A DNA stretch of 64,000 nucleotides, from NCBI RefSeq assembly GCF_050859505.1, contig NZ_CP193934.1:496001-560000 (forward strand). The letters run 5' to 3'. This DNA is from Marinirhabdus sp050859505. GTDB lineage: Bacteria; Bacteroidota; Bacteroidia; Flavobacteriales; Flavobacteriaceae. The notes beneath the pieces were generated by a model. The model was not told the origin of the DNA and made no database searches. It was given only the letters and a program-made list of their open reading frames with translations. Of the stretch, positions 32,958 through 41,584 are shown one piece after another. How positions within the stretch are numbered: the first letter of the stretch is position 1; each line of letters starts with the position of its first letter. A program made the position numbers and the translations under genes.

Positions 32958-34700
32958 TTACTTTTTGAGTAATTTTTTAACGGTTGTTCCCTTCTGGGTC
33001 GTTAAGCTTACAAACAATGTTCCTGACCAATTTGCTGGTAAATCGAATGTTAACAAACCGTTGTTTGTTGCATATTCTTTGTTCATTAATTCTTGACCCA
33101 ACACGGTATGTACGACAACAGTTACCGTGGTGGTAGCGCTCTCAAAACCAAATGAAACCTGATTTGTTGCAGGATTAGGAAATGGTCCTGTAACTGCTGT
33201 ATTTTCAAAAGTGTTTGTCCCTAACACCCCACCTAAGTTCATCGTCCAATAGCCTTCTGGAGCAACAATAGGCCTAACCTGTGATTTGCCAGAATTAGCT
33301 TCCGCAGCAATATAATATTGGATATTCTCTTCTGTATCAGGGAGTGTTAAAGCTGCTGTCCACATATCATTGCCAGCATCACTCATATCGGTTTGTGTCC
33401 AAGTAGTAGCACTTTCTTCTTTCCAGAAAACTGAAGCAGTGGCAATACCAGAATTGTGCTTTATTTGTGCTTCCACAGGAACTACAGCATTTGCTTCAGC
33501 TTCACTAATTTTTTGGTGTACTATCCACAATGGATCTACCACACCAATGGAATGAGTGATACAGTGAATTGCACCTAATTGAGAAATTAGATTTTCTCCA
33601 CTATTATCAACGTCTATACCCACGATGGTATATCCAGGCATCATTGCCTCCCATTGTGCCAACGCAGGATCGTCTACTTCGGTTCTATAGGTTGGCACTA
33701 AAATAGTTTTGTTTACAAAAGTGGCATTTGTAAAGGTACGATAAGAGCCGCCACTGTCCGGATGATTTCCAGATGTGCTTGGTGGTGCATCTATCCATTT
33801 TATATCGTACGGTGTACCAAAAGCTGATTGAAAATTACTTAAAACATAATTTATATTCGCTTCAATCTGAGGCCCATCTGCAACTCCTTCTGGATATTTA
33901 CTTACCAATACTGTTTCTTCATCCAGTAATTTCATGTGCATATCTATATGGTGAATACCATCATAAGGCAATTTTGGCATTTTTATATATGAATCAATTC
34001 CCATATACGCACTCATTATCTGGTCTATTTGTGCTTCGGTTTTAGGCGTCACTCCATACGAATTACCGGGTTCGTTTTCCTCTAATATTAATTCTGAAGC
34101 AAACGCAATCCCTAGTCCGTCGCTCATAAAATTTCCGCCGGTATTTACCAAATCATTTGTACCGCTATCGGTTACATAAATAGGCACTCCTGTGTTGGAA
34201 GCGTGTGCCAGAGGCATTACGTCATCATTAGGACGTGGGCGGTTATAAATCCAATCTACCAAGGCACGATCTCCTACGTCATTACTATAAATAGTATTTC
34301 CTGCATAATCGCGAAGCCAAATAGTATCCCAATCTTCATCTAAAAAGGTAACATTTGTTAAATCAACTCCATTGGACGTTAAATAATTAGCCACACTCGT
34401 TTCATTTTGCGTGGTGATAATTACCTTACATTCCTGAACAGCTGCTTGTACAATTTGACGTAAGATATTGGGAAAGCTTGGTTGCCAGGTAATCATTAAA
34501 TATTCTACCTCTTCCCACTCTGCCATGGTTCTTACTGGGCCCGTTGGCGGAGGTGTTCGGTTGTCACTACCAAAAGTATAATTAGGGAGTAATTCTTTTT
34601 CAGATTCTGTTAAAAAGTGAGGGATTGGTTCTTCCTGTGCTACTATGGGCGTTACAAAGAACAAAATAAATACTAGTAAAAAAGGAGTAAACTTCTTCAT
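32958..34700 (-). CDS. Secreted agmatine deiminase-family protein with T9SS sorting domain
   Basis: 580 aa. Signal peptide 1-21. Residues about 55-400 are a guanidino-modifying (PPAD/agmatine deiminase) fold: WLRDYAGN, NTGGNFMSDG, HIDMHMKLL, and the nucleophile region GAIHCITHSIG near residue 385. A beta domain (about 405-490) follows. The last 75 residues (FPNPATNQVSFGF ... LPANWSGTLFVSLTT) are a type A sorting domain. It would act on arginine-like groups outside the cell. Porphyromonas PPAD is a T9SS cargo too, but whether this one uses peptidyl-arginine or free agmatine is unknown. Confidence 0.85.
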   Translation of the reverse strand: MKKFTPFLLVFILFFVTPIVAQEEPIPHFLTESEKELLPNYTFGSDNRTPPPTGPVRTMAEWEEVEYLMITWQPSFPNILRQIVQAAVQECKVIITTQNETSVANYLTSNGVDLTNVTFLDEDWDTIWLRDYAGNTIYSNDVGDRALVDWIYNRPRPNDDVMPLAHASNTGVPIYVTDSGTNDLVNTGGNFMSDGLGIAFASELILEENEPGNSYGVTPKTEAQIDQIMSAYMGIDSYIKMPKLPYDGIHHIDMHMKLLDEETVLVSKYPEGVADGPQIEANINYVLSNFQSAFGTPYDIKWIDAPPSTSGNHPDSGGSYRTFTNATFVNKTILVPTYRTEVDDPALAQWEAMMPGYTIVGIDVDNSGENLISQLGAIHCITHSIGVVDPLWIVHQKISEAEANAVVPVEAQIKHNSGIATASVFWKEESATTWTQTDMSDAGNDMWTAALTLPDTEENIQYYIAAEANSGKSQVRPIVAPEGYWTMNLGGVLGTNTFENTAVTGPFPNPATNQVSFGFESATTTVTVVVHTVLGQELMNKEYATNNGLLTFDLPANWSGTLFVSLTTQKGTTVKKLLKK

Positions 34701-34761
34701 GGGGCTATAAATTTATAAGCGAATATAATGATAAAAAAATTCTTCAGTAAAACTCTGTTTA

Positions 34762-35403
34762 TTAAAAACTTAAGTGTTTTAAAAATTTAGCTCTCGGAAT
34801 TTCCTGAGCACCTAAGCTTTCTAAATGCTGTGTATATACCTGGCAATCTATAAGATCATATGCTGCTGCTTTGTATTTTTCAACCAAATGATAGAACCCT
34901 ACTTTTGAAGCATTACTTACCAAACTAAACATACTTTCGCCACAAAAGACTTTCTTTTCCGGAAGTTGTATTCCGTAGCCACCTCCAACCAATTGCTGGT
35001 CTTGCCAAACTTCAAAAGAAATTGCATGCCCCTGTTTATGGAGCTGAAGGTATCCCGCCATCATTTCCTGTGTAATCCATGTACCGTACTGCCCATCTCT
35101 TTTTACGCGAGCACAATGATGTATAACGGCTTTGAAATCCTGATTAAAAGTAACGGTAAACAGCTGTTTCCGAAGTATTTTCTGAAGTGATTTTGAGACC
35201 TTAAAATCTTCAACAAATAAAACCATTCTAGGATCTGGACTCCACCACAAGATAGGTTGCCCAGCTTCATACCAAGGAAAAATTCCCGAAGTATACGCCA
35301 ACAATAATCTTTCAACAGTTAAATCTCCACCAACAGCTAGCAATCCATCTTCCGAGGCTTCGGAAACATTGGGAAAATGTAATTCTTTTGTAAGAAGTTG
35401 CAT
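34762..35403 (-). CDS. aat: Leucyl/phenylalanyl-tRNA--protein transferase
   Basis: 213 aa. Adds Leu or Phe to N-terminal Lys/Arg of proteins, marking them for ClpAP (N-degron pathway). Family motifs: AYTSGIFPWYEAGQPILWW, SPDPRMVLF, and GGGYGIQLPEKKVFCGESMF (seen as consecutive short blocks), then SKVGFYHLVE and DCQVYTQHLESLGAQEI. Length matches the family. Confidence 0.93.
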   Translation of the reverse strand: MQLLTKELHFPNVSEASEDGLLAVGGDLTVERLLLAYTSGIFPWYEAGQPILWWSPDPRMVLFVEDFKVSKSLQKILRKQLFTVTFNQDFKAVIHHCARVKRDGQYGTWITQEMMAGYLQLHKQGHAISFEVWQDQQLVGGGYGIQLPEKKVFCGESMFSLVSNASKVGFYHLVEKYKAAAYDLIDCQVYTQHLESLGAQEIPRAKFLKHLSF

Positions 35404-35447
35404 GGGGTAATGATTTAGGAAATTTCAGTTAAAAAACAGAGATGCTT

Positions 35448-35619
35448 TTAAAATAGGTAGAAATATATAGGGTAAAATTTAAAAATCCCACCAAAACGGC
35501 AGGATTTAAAAGATATATTTAATATGCAATGAAAACGACTCCTATTAAGTCCCGTTTTGTAACGAGATAAGTTACGCCTACACTTTTTAATTCGTTGCGA
35601 ATTAAAAAGTTGAGCTTCA
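35448..35619. other. Intergenic region between aat and DUF3127, with weak hairpin
   Basis: About 215 bases (35404-35619) without a gene. A weak hairpin with AAAATCC / GGATTT arms lies near 35480-35510. Nothing else recognisable; a possible reading frame here has no family features. Confidence 0.3.
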
Positions 35620-35994
35620 CTAAAAAGGCAAATCGTCGTGATCGTCTTCATTTAAATTACTAGCTGGCTCAAACGTATCTGCTGGAGGCATTGGCGGCAT
35701 GTCTTTAGACACAGATTGATCTGCGTTCTCGATTCTCCATCCTTGTACAGAATTGAAGTATTTGGTCTCCCCCTGTGGATTTACCCATTCTCTACCTCTT
35801 AAATTGATACTTACCTTTACATTTTGTCCTACTTGATAGCTATTTAGCAAATCGGTTTTATCCTGCACAAACTCTATCATAATATGCTGTGGATATTGCT
35901 CCTCTGTAGTCACAACCAATTCTCTTTTTCTAAATCCGTTACTTCCAAAAGTGGCTGTTTCGCCAATCATTTTAATTTTTCCTTGTACTTCCAT
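35620..35994 (-). CDS. DUF3127 (OB-fold-like) protein
   Basis: 124 aa. The N-terminal ~85 residues (MEVQGKIKMIGETATFGSNGFRKRELVVTT in spread form) match DUF3127, a small single-domain family of Bacteroidota. The tail is acidic and ends DDLPF, like the C-terminal tip of single-stranded-DNA-binding proteins (the ssb gene of this window also ends DDLPF). This suggests an SSB-like role or use of the same partner-binding tip, but DNA binding is not shown. Confidence 0.78.
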   Translation of the reverse strand: MEVQGKIKMIGETATFGSNGFRKRELVVTTEEQYPQHIMIEFVQDKTDLLNSYQVGQNVKVSINLRGREWVNPQGETKYFNSVQGWRIENADQSVSKDMPPMPPADTFEPASNLNEDDHDDLPF

Positions 35995-36064
35995 CTTTAG
36001 TATGTATTACACTTAGACTGTACTTTTTTTGACAGTTTCAGCATTATTATATATTCTTTATTCT

Positions 36065-36943
36065 CTATTTTTTACTGAGCAACAAACACCAGGCTTGACT
36101 TACGTTTCCTTTGGATAGCAGAGAGTGTGCTTCTTCATGAATTTCAGCATCTGTTCCCGAGCTAATCAAATATTGATAGGGCTCTGAAGCTTGAGCTACA
36201 AAGGTATCAATTTCTTGTGCATCTGGCATTTTTTCTACATTCGCCAGTATTCCTAAATCATTTCCGGTGAGGGTTTTACTTAATCGTACTGCAACGGGCA
36301 AACGATCTACTCCCATTCCTAAGGTTCGTAAAGGTTTTTCAACCTCAAACATACCCTCTTTGGCGCGAGAGTACCAATTGCCTCCCATACGAGCCACGGT
36401 ATCAATCTTAAACGGGTCTATAGCCCCATTTGCATCCAGGATTTCTTCGTGTAGGTGTACTTTTATCACTTCACAAATTACCAAATTACCCGCTCCACCT
36501 TCGCTTCCCAGACCAATTACTTCATTTACTCTACATTCAAACTGAACTGGAGCTTCTTTTACACGGGGAGGCTTTACAAGGCTTGAGGGCATTTGAGTAA
36601 ATCCGGCTTTGGTAAATTCGTTAATGCCCTTGTCATATTCTGTAGAAGATAAACTCATTTGTTGCACCATAGCATGGCTCACAATGTTTATAACCACCTC
36701 CTTGGTCTCAAGAATATTTTCCAGGGTATGCTTTGTAGTATTATCACGAACTCTCCTTGCTGGAGAGAAAATCATAATAGGGGGGTTGGCACTAAAAACA
36801 TTAAAAAAACTGTAGGGCGATAAGTTTACATTGCCTTCAGCATCTACAGTACTGGCAAAACAAATAGGTCTAGGCGACACCGCCCCTAACAAATAGCCGT
36901 GCAATGTACCTACAGAAATTTCTTTTGGATCTATACTTATCAT
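36065..36943 (-). CDS. Flavin reductase-like FMN-binding protein
   Basis: 292 aa. The flavin reductase fold begins at the N-terminus: LLGAVSPRPICFASTVDAEG and LSPYSFFNVFSANPPIM, then DTTKHTLENI-like text and EVVINIV. Members bind FMN and may supply reduced flavin or act as oxidoreductases; no partner is apparent. The C-terminal ~90 residues are an extension often seen in Bacteroidota members. A -7 box lies only 5 bases before the ATG, so its mRNA may be leaderless. Confidence 0.85.
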   Translation of the reverse strand: MISIDPKEISVGTLHGYLLGAVSPRPICFASTVDAEGNVNLSPYSFFNVFSANPPIMIFSPARRVRDNTTKHTLENILETKEVVINIVSHAMVQQMSLSSTEYDKGINEFTKAGFTQMPSSLVKPPRVKEAPVQFECRVNEVIGLGSEGGAGNLVICEVIKVHLHEEILDANGAIDPFKIDTVARMGGNWYSRAKEGMFEVEKPLRTLGMGVDRLPVAVRLSKTLTGNDLGILANVEKMPDAQEIDTFVAQASEPYQYLISSGTDAEIHEEAHSLLSKGNVSQAWCLLLSKK

Positions 36944-36947
36944 AGCG

Positions 36948-36955
36948 CAAATGTA
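36948..36955 (-). promoter_or_regulatory. -7 box directly upstream of the flavin reductase start
   Basis: Minus-strand TACATTTG matches TAnnTTTG and ends four bases before the ATG at 36943. The start point would coincide with or nearly touch the start codon. Confidence 0.5.
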
Positions 36956-37038
36956 CCCAAAGTAGCAACTAATTGAAAACTTGCTTGCACAATAATATCA
37001 ACATTTTTACTTTATATTTAAACCTAAAATGGCAACGT

Positions 37039-38202
37039 ATGCATAAAAGAAAAGCCTTTGCGAGATGGATGATTGTTCTAGCCTCACTAGGCATCATAAC
37101 TTTAGTAGGTTATAACACCTATTCCTTCTTTGATCGATTGAAAGAAAACGAGCGAGCCAAAATGAAAATCTGGGCTGCGGCACAACAAGACTTACAGGAA
37201 TTTCAATTAAGCGACAATATGCTATTGAGCCCCGTGGTTCTAAAAATTCTAGAAAGCAACACCACTACTCCTATGGTTTTACATACCAAAGAAGAAGATT
37301 TGTACGATTATAGAAATATAGATATTACAAAAAATGATTCTATTCATTTAAAAGAAAAGCTTATTGAACTTTCTAAGCTCTACGCACAAGAATACAAACC
37401 CTTAGAAGTAACGTATAAAAACAAAGTTCTTACCACGATCTATTACGGAAATTCTCCCATCATTAATAAACTTAAATTTTACCCAGCCCTTCTTATAGTA
37501 ATTATCGCTTTAATTTTTAGCGCTGTTTATTTCTTCTATCAAACTGCAAAAAGCTCCGACCAAAACAAACTATGGGCTGGAATGGCAAAAGAAACGGCGC
37601 ATCAAATAGGCACCCCGCTTTCTTCTTTAGTAGGTTGGGCCGAAATTTTAAAAATTGAAAATATAAATCCCGAGTATATTGTTGAAATAGAAAAGGACAT
37701 AGACAGGTTACAAACCATAACCGAACGTTTCTCTAAAATTGGCTCCGTCCCCACCCTAAAAAAAACAGACCTGGTACAAGAAACCGTAGACGCTTACGAA
37801 TATTTAAAAAACAGAAGCTCAAAATTAATTGAATTTGAATTACACGTGCCTAAAGCACCTATTTACGTAGCACTCAATCATCAATTATACAGTTGGACCA
37901 TAGAGAATTTAGTTAAAAATGCTATTGATGCTATGAAGGGAAAAGGAAAAATAAGCGTTGCTATTTCGTCCAGTAATAACAAAGCTTTTATTGAAGTAAC
38001 AGATACAGGAAAAGGAATTCCTAAACGAGATTTTAAAAGAGTATTTTCCCCTGGATTTACAACCAAAAAAAGAGGTTGGGGCCTTGGATTATCTTTAGTA
38101 AAAAGAATTATTGAAGAATACCACGATGGTAAAATTCGCGTTTTAAAAAGCAACCCAAAGATTGGCACTACTATGAGTATAATGCTTCGCCAAACAGAGT
38201 AA
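37039..38202 (+). CDS. Membrane sensor histidine kinase
   Basis: About 387 aa from the ATG at 37039 (MHKRKAFARWMIV); a TTG further up is less likely. Two helices (about 11-30 and 155-178) enclose a periplasmic sensor region. The H-box is AKETAHQIGTPLSSLVGW, the ATPase has NLVKNAIDAM, DTGKGIP and GWGLGLSLVKRII. No receiver gene is adjacent, so its partner is elsewhere. Its stop is one base from the zinc-ribbon gene, a probable two-gene unit. Confidence 0.88.
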   Translation: MHKRKAFARWMIVLASLGIITLVGYNTYSFFDRLKENERAKMKIWAAAQQDLQEFQLSDNMLLSPVVLKILESNTTTPMVLHTKEEDLYDYRNIDITKNDSIHLKEKLIELSKLYAQEYKPLEVTYKNKVLTTIYYGNSPIINKLKFYPALLIVIIALIFSAVYFFYQTAKSSDQNKLWAGMAKETAHQIGTPLSSLVGWAEILKIENINPEYIVEIEKDIDRLQTITERFSKIGSVPTLKKTDLVQETVDAYEYLKNRSSKLIEFELHVPKAPIYVALNHQLYSWTIENLVKNAIDAMKGKGKISVAISSSNNKAFIEVTDTGKGIPKRDFKRVFSPGFTTKKRGWGLGLSLVKRIIEEYHDGKIRVLKSNPKIGTTMSIMLRQTE

Positions 38203-38203
38203 C

Positions 38204-38539
38204 ATGAAAACAACCCACACCTTACATACCGCTCGTTTAATTAACAACTGTCCTACCTGTTTTGCAACAGACGGATTGGAACTCACCTTCAGTCAGGAAA
38301 AAACGGAGAATAAATTTTACGAAAAGGGAGAGAAAGAAATCAGTTCAAAAATGTACTGTCACACCTGTAATCACGCTATTTTTCCAGAGAGCTGGACCGA
38401 TGATATTGAACGGGTGCACGAATACAATAGGAAGTTGGCAGTACCTATGAGCACGGCAGTGAAATTAAAACCACTGCTTTACTTTATTATCTTAATAGAC
38501 GCACTATTATTAGGTGCTTTAATCTACTATATAACTTAA
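38204..38539 (+). CDS. Small zinc-ribbon membrane protein
   Basis: 111 aa. Two CxxC pairs, CPTC at 16-19 and CHTC at 52-55, should bind one zinc. A single helix at about 91-109 anchors the C-terminus. Function unknown. It follows the histidine kinase with a one-base gap and could be an accessory to it. Its TAA overlaps the HIT gene's stop through a shared TTAA. Confidence 0.65.
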   Translation: MKTTHTLHTARLINNCPTCFATDGLELTFSQEKTENKFYEKGEKEISSKMYCHTCNHAIFPESWTDDIERVHEYNRKLAVPMSTAVKLKPLLYFIILIDALLLGALIYYIT

Positions 38540-38925
38540 AAATTTTCACCTATTTCTTGCGCTAAAGACGCGAGCTCATCTTGGCTCATTTTCACTTTAT
38601 GCTGAAACGACATATCCTCCATTTCATTAATAGGGATAAGATGCACATGTACGTGAGGAACTTCCAAACCAATTACCGAGATACCTACCCGCTTGCAAGC
38701 TACTGTTTTTTCGAGCGCTTTTGCCACCTGTCTGGAAAACTGCATTAATTGCAGATAATCCTGTTCCCCTAAATCGAAAATTTTATCTACTTCTGCTTTA
38801 GGAACACATAAGGTGTGCCCTTTTGCGTTGGGGTTTACATCCAAAAAAGCAATAAATTTATGATCTTCGGCAATTTTGTGAGAAGGGATTTCGCCTTCAA
38901 TTATTTTGGTAAATATAGAAGCCAT
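38536..38925 (-). CDS. HIT-family nucleotide hydrolase (HinT-like)
   Basis: 129 aa. The histidine triad VPHVHVHLIP lies near residues 96-105, with the N-terminal FTKIIEGEIPSHKI typical of the HinT branch. Such enzymes hydrolyse adenosine phosphoramidates and acyl-adenylates. It is encoded three bases after greA on the same strand, the usual flavobacterial greA-HIT pair. Confidence 0.92.
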   Translation of the reverse strand: MASIFTKIIEGEIPSHKIAEDHKFIAFLDVNPNAKGHTLCVPKAEVDKIFDLGEQDYLQLMQFSRQVAKALEKTVACKRVGISVIGLEVPHVHVHLIPINEMEDMSFQHKVKMSQDELASLAQEIGENF

Positions 38926-38928
38926 GTA

Positions 38929-39405
38929 TTATTCGCGCGTTATTTCAACAATATCAAATTTCATGGTACCATTAGGCACTTGTATTTCGGCACTATCGCC
39001 TACTTTTTTTCCTAACAATCCTTTTCCAATTGGAGAATCTACCGAGATCTTCCCGGTTTTTAAATCGGCTTCACTTTGGGCTACTAATTTATACGTCATG
39101 GTAGCACCAGTAGTTTGATTTTTTATTTTCACCGTAGAATGCACCAGTACTTTACTGGTATCTAGCTGGGTTTCGTCAATTAGTCGAGCTCCTGCTAAGG
39201 TTTCGTCCAGTCTAGAGATTCGCATTTCCAGCATACCCTGCGCTTCTTTTGCAGCATCATACTCGGCATTTTCACTTAAATCACCCTTATCACGGGCTTC
39301 AGCAATTGCTTGAGACGCTTTTGGACGCTCAACATCCTTTAAATGGTTCACTTCATCTCGAAGTTTTTTTAATCCTTCGGCAGTGTAGTAAGATACTTTG
39401 CTCAT
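38929..39405 (-). CDS. greA: Transcription elongation factor GreA
   Basis: 158 aa, complete. N-terminal coiled coil (about 1-77) contains EARDKGDLSENAEYDAAKE with the acidic tip. The C-terminal FKBP-like domain has SPIGKGLLGKKVGD. GreA enters the RNA polymerase secondary channel and stimulates cleavage of backtracked transcripts. Confidence 0.96.
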   Translation of the reverse strand: MSKVSYYTAEGLKKLRDEVNHLKDVERPKASQAIAEARDKGDLSENAEYDAAKEAQGMLEMRISRLDETLAGARLIDETQLDTSKVLVHSTVKIKNQTTGATMTYKLVAQSEADLKTGKISVDSPIGKGLLGKKVGDSAEIQVPNGTMKFDIVEITRE

Positions 39406-39486
39406 AATTCCTTCGTTGTATTCTTATAACTTAATTTTATTGCTTCTGAAAAGATACAAAATATCTCCTTCAGTTGTAAACACAAA

Positions 39487-39511
39487 AAATCCCATACGTG
39501 TGACGGGATTT
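39487..39511 (-). terminator. Minus-strand terminator-like hairpin upstream of greA
   Basis: Arms AAATCCC and GGGATTT around an eleven-base loop; on the minus strand the second arm runs into TTTTTT. It would stop minus-strand transcripts arriving from the 40094 region before greA. Confidence 0.55.
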
Positions 39512-39620
39512 CGTTATACAAATATACTAAAAAATAACTTGTTGGCTATTTTATCGTAATTTTGAAACTGATTCAAACAACCTTATTAGCAAAGTACAAA
39601 TCTCTAAATTTTATACTGCC

Positions 39621-40070
39621 GTGGGCAATTCAACAAAAATAGTATTCAGCATTGGGCTTTTAAGTATCCTTTTTTTTTCCTGTAAAAAAGACGATGATTT
39701 TACGGGCAACAATCCCAATCTTATTAATCCTTTAGTAAACATTACGCTTAACTTAAGCTTACCACAGTACGATCCTTTAAGATTTCCGGGAGGAAGTGTT
39801 TTATTGAATCCTCCACAGGGAATTAGAGGTGTTGTGATTTACAATATTAATAATAATGAATACTCAGCTTTTGAGTTAAGCGATCCTAATCATACACCAA
39901 GTTCATGTTCTAGGATGGAGATTGAGGGCATTATTGCTACCTGCCCATGTCCAACAGACGACAATGAATATAACATAGTGACCGGCCAGCATATGAGCGA
40001 TCAGAACTTGTTTCCTATGTTACGTTATAGAGCGGTTCGCAATGGAAATGTGATTACGGTTAGTAATTAG
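39621..40070 (+). CDS. Rieske-like lipoprotein lacking cluster ligands
   Basis: 149 aa, GTG start, lipoprotein signal FFSC (Cys about 21). It matches a flavobacterial family related to Rieske 2Fe-2S proteins (GIRGVVIYNINNNEYSAFE; IEGIIATCPCPTDDNEYNI; RYRAVRNGNVITVSN). The paired CxH/CxxH ligands are not intact, so it probably has no Rieske cluster. Two or three cysteines remain that might form a disulfide. Function unknown. Confidence 0.65.
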   Translation: MGNSTKIVFSIGLLSILFFSCKKDDDFTGNNPNLINPLVNITLNLSLPQYDPLRFPGGSVLLNPPQGIRGVVIYNINNNEYSAFELSDPNHTPSSCSRMEIEGIIATCPCPTDDNEYNIVTGQHMSDQNLFPMLRYRAVRNGNVITVSN

Positions 40071-40093
40071 TACTTCGGTTACGTTTAAGTAAC

Positions 40094-40352
40094 CTAAAAC
40101 TTCACAGTAGCCCCAACTAAAAAATTAATCGTTGCCTGTGGAAAAAATCCTGCACCTTCAACCGTGGTCACCGCTGGCGGATTGCTGAAATCATCATCGA
40201 ACGTAAAAAAGTACCCGTTGTTTACATATTCTACGTTGAAAATGTTATTTACCAAACCTTGTAAGACTATTTCACGTACAAAAGGAACATTATTAAAGGT
40301 GTAATTCACATTTAAGTCGTTGATAAAATAGCTATCTAACTTTGAAGCTTCG
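40094..40352 (-). pseudogene. Detached 3' end of a TonB-dependent receptor gene
   Basis: The last 81 codons read LDSYFINDLN ... VGATVKF and match the C-terminus of the receptor at 44287 at about 70 of 81 positions, including the stop. The first ~42 bases of both copies (reading plus strand) are identical. Upstream of the match the sequence is unrelated, so this is a gene fragment with no start or plug. The two copies lie in direct orientation around the GLPGLI cassette. Confidence 0.85.
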
Positions 40353-40545
40353 CTGCTGTGCCGTAAGCAATGGGATTGGTGATGGTGAGCAATTAGCACA
40401 AAATAAAAAATGTGTTAAAAATTTTGAACATTTGATTTTTTTTTTACTTTCATAAAAGTTTTGCAAAACTGACAAAAAAATGGAAAGCAAAGATTTTCTC
40501 TCCCCGTTAACGCTTTTCCAGTATTAATTCTTAAAACTTTTTATT

Positions 40546-40770
40546 ATGAAACATTTACTTTTGATAATTGCATTTATTGGATTATCTTCATTTACTGTAC
40601 CAACTTATGTAAATTCAGAAATTTCAGGATTCATATCTTATGAGTCTGAAGATTTTGTAGAATATTGTTATTCTTACGACGGTAATTTATTTTGCTGTAG
40701 CGCCGAAACATATCGCGAAGCAAAAAGTTGTGCGGCAAATTTATTAAAAGATTATTTAGCACAGGACTAA
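40546..40770 (+). CDS. Small secreted cysteine-containing peptide
   Basis: 74 aa. A signal peptide of about 19 residues is followed by a mature part of roughly 53 residues with four cysteines (EYCYSYDG, FCCSAET, KSCAAN). No family recognised. The even number of cysteines in an exported peptide suggests disulfides. It is followed by a hairpin with no strong T-run and then by the GLPGLI gene on the same strand. AT-rich like the rest of the cassette. Confidence 0.6.
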   Translation: MKHLLLIIAFIGLSSFTVPTYVNSEISGFISYESEDFVEYCYSYDGNLFCCSAETYREAKSCAANLLKDYLAQD

Positions 40771-40789
40771 AGAATTAAGATTAGTTTTA

Positions 40790-40824
40790 TAGAGGTTTCT
40801 TATTTTATGTTTAAGAAACCTCTC
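40790..40824 (+). terminator. Hairpin between the small peptide and GLPGLI genes
   Basis: Twelve-base arms AGAGGTTTCTTA and TAAGAAACCTCT enclose a short T-rich loop. No long T-run follows, so it may be a processing site or partial attenuator rather than a full terminator. Confidence 0.6.
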
Positions 40825-40840
40825 ATAATTTAAATTTAAT

Positions 40841-41584
40841 ATGAAATATTCAATTTTTACTTGCTTTTTTCTATTTTCCTTAAATTTAATTAGTCAAGTT
40901 TATCCTACTTTGAAAATTAAATATGAATCAATTGACGAGTATTATCAAGATTCGAGTGGAGAAACAATTTTTGGACAGTTAGTTTTTTGCAATCAAGAAT
41001 CTACCTATACCGAAACTCATAAAATAATTAATCCTAACACAATATTTATTGATGAAAATGATAAAATCACAGGGGACTATATTGAAGAAAAAAAGGTGTT
41101 GTATAAAAATTTCAATAAAAATTATCTACTAACTCATTCGGGCATAGCTTATGTAAAAAAAGCATTATTGAAAGATAGCCTCAATATATTTCAGTGGCAA
41201 ATTATAAATAAAGAAAAAACCATCTTGGGTTATACCTGTAAAGCGGCCTCATCAAATTTTAGAGGCAGAAATTACACAGCTTATTATGTTCCAGAAATCG
41301 CAGTTTCTGATGGTCCTTGGAAATTTAATGGACTACCTGGTCTCATTCTAGAAGTTACCGATGAAAAAAACAGAATTCAATATGAAGCGGTTGAAATTAT
41401 TGTCGAAAACACATTAACTGAAATTACATCCCCTTTTAATGAAAACAAGGCAATGTATTGGGATGACGTTATTGCAAAAGCAAAAAAGAAGTTTCGAGCC
41501 ACACAAAATGAGATTGAGAGCAAATATAATTCAAAAACAACAGTTACCTTTAATGGTATTGAAATCTATGATTTAAATGAATGA
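40841..41584 (+). CDS. GLPGLI-family protein
   Basis: 247 aa with a signal peptide (1-19, ending LISQ). The family's name motif is present in WKFNGLPGLILEVTDE at about residue 165. GLPGLI proteins (TIGR01200) are exported Bacteroidota proteins of unknown function that are usually encoded next to a carboxypeptidase-regulatory/TonB-type outer-membrane barrel. Here the TGA stop overlaps the next start (ATGA), so the two are translationally coupled. Confidence 0.88.
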   Translation: MKYSIFTCFFLFSLNLISQVYPTLKIKYESIDEYYQDSSGETIFGQLVFCNQESTYTETHKIINPNTIFIDENDKITGDYIEEKKVLYKNFNKNYLLTHSGIAYVKKALLKDSLNIFQWQIINKEKTILGYTCKAASSNFRGRNYTAYYVPEIAVSDGPWKFNGLPGLILEVTDEKNRIQYEAVEIIVENTLTEITSPFNENKAMYWDDVIAKAKKKFRATQNEIESKYNSKTTVTFNGIEIYDLNE

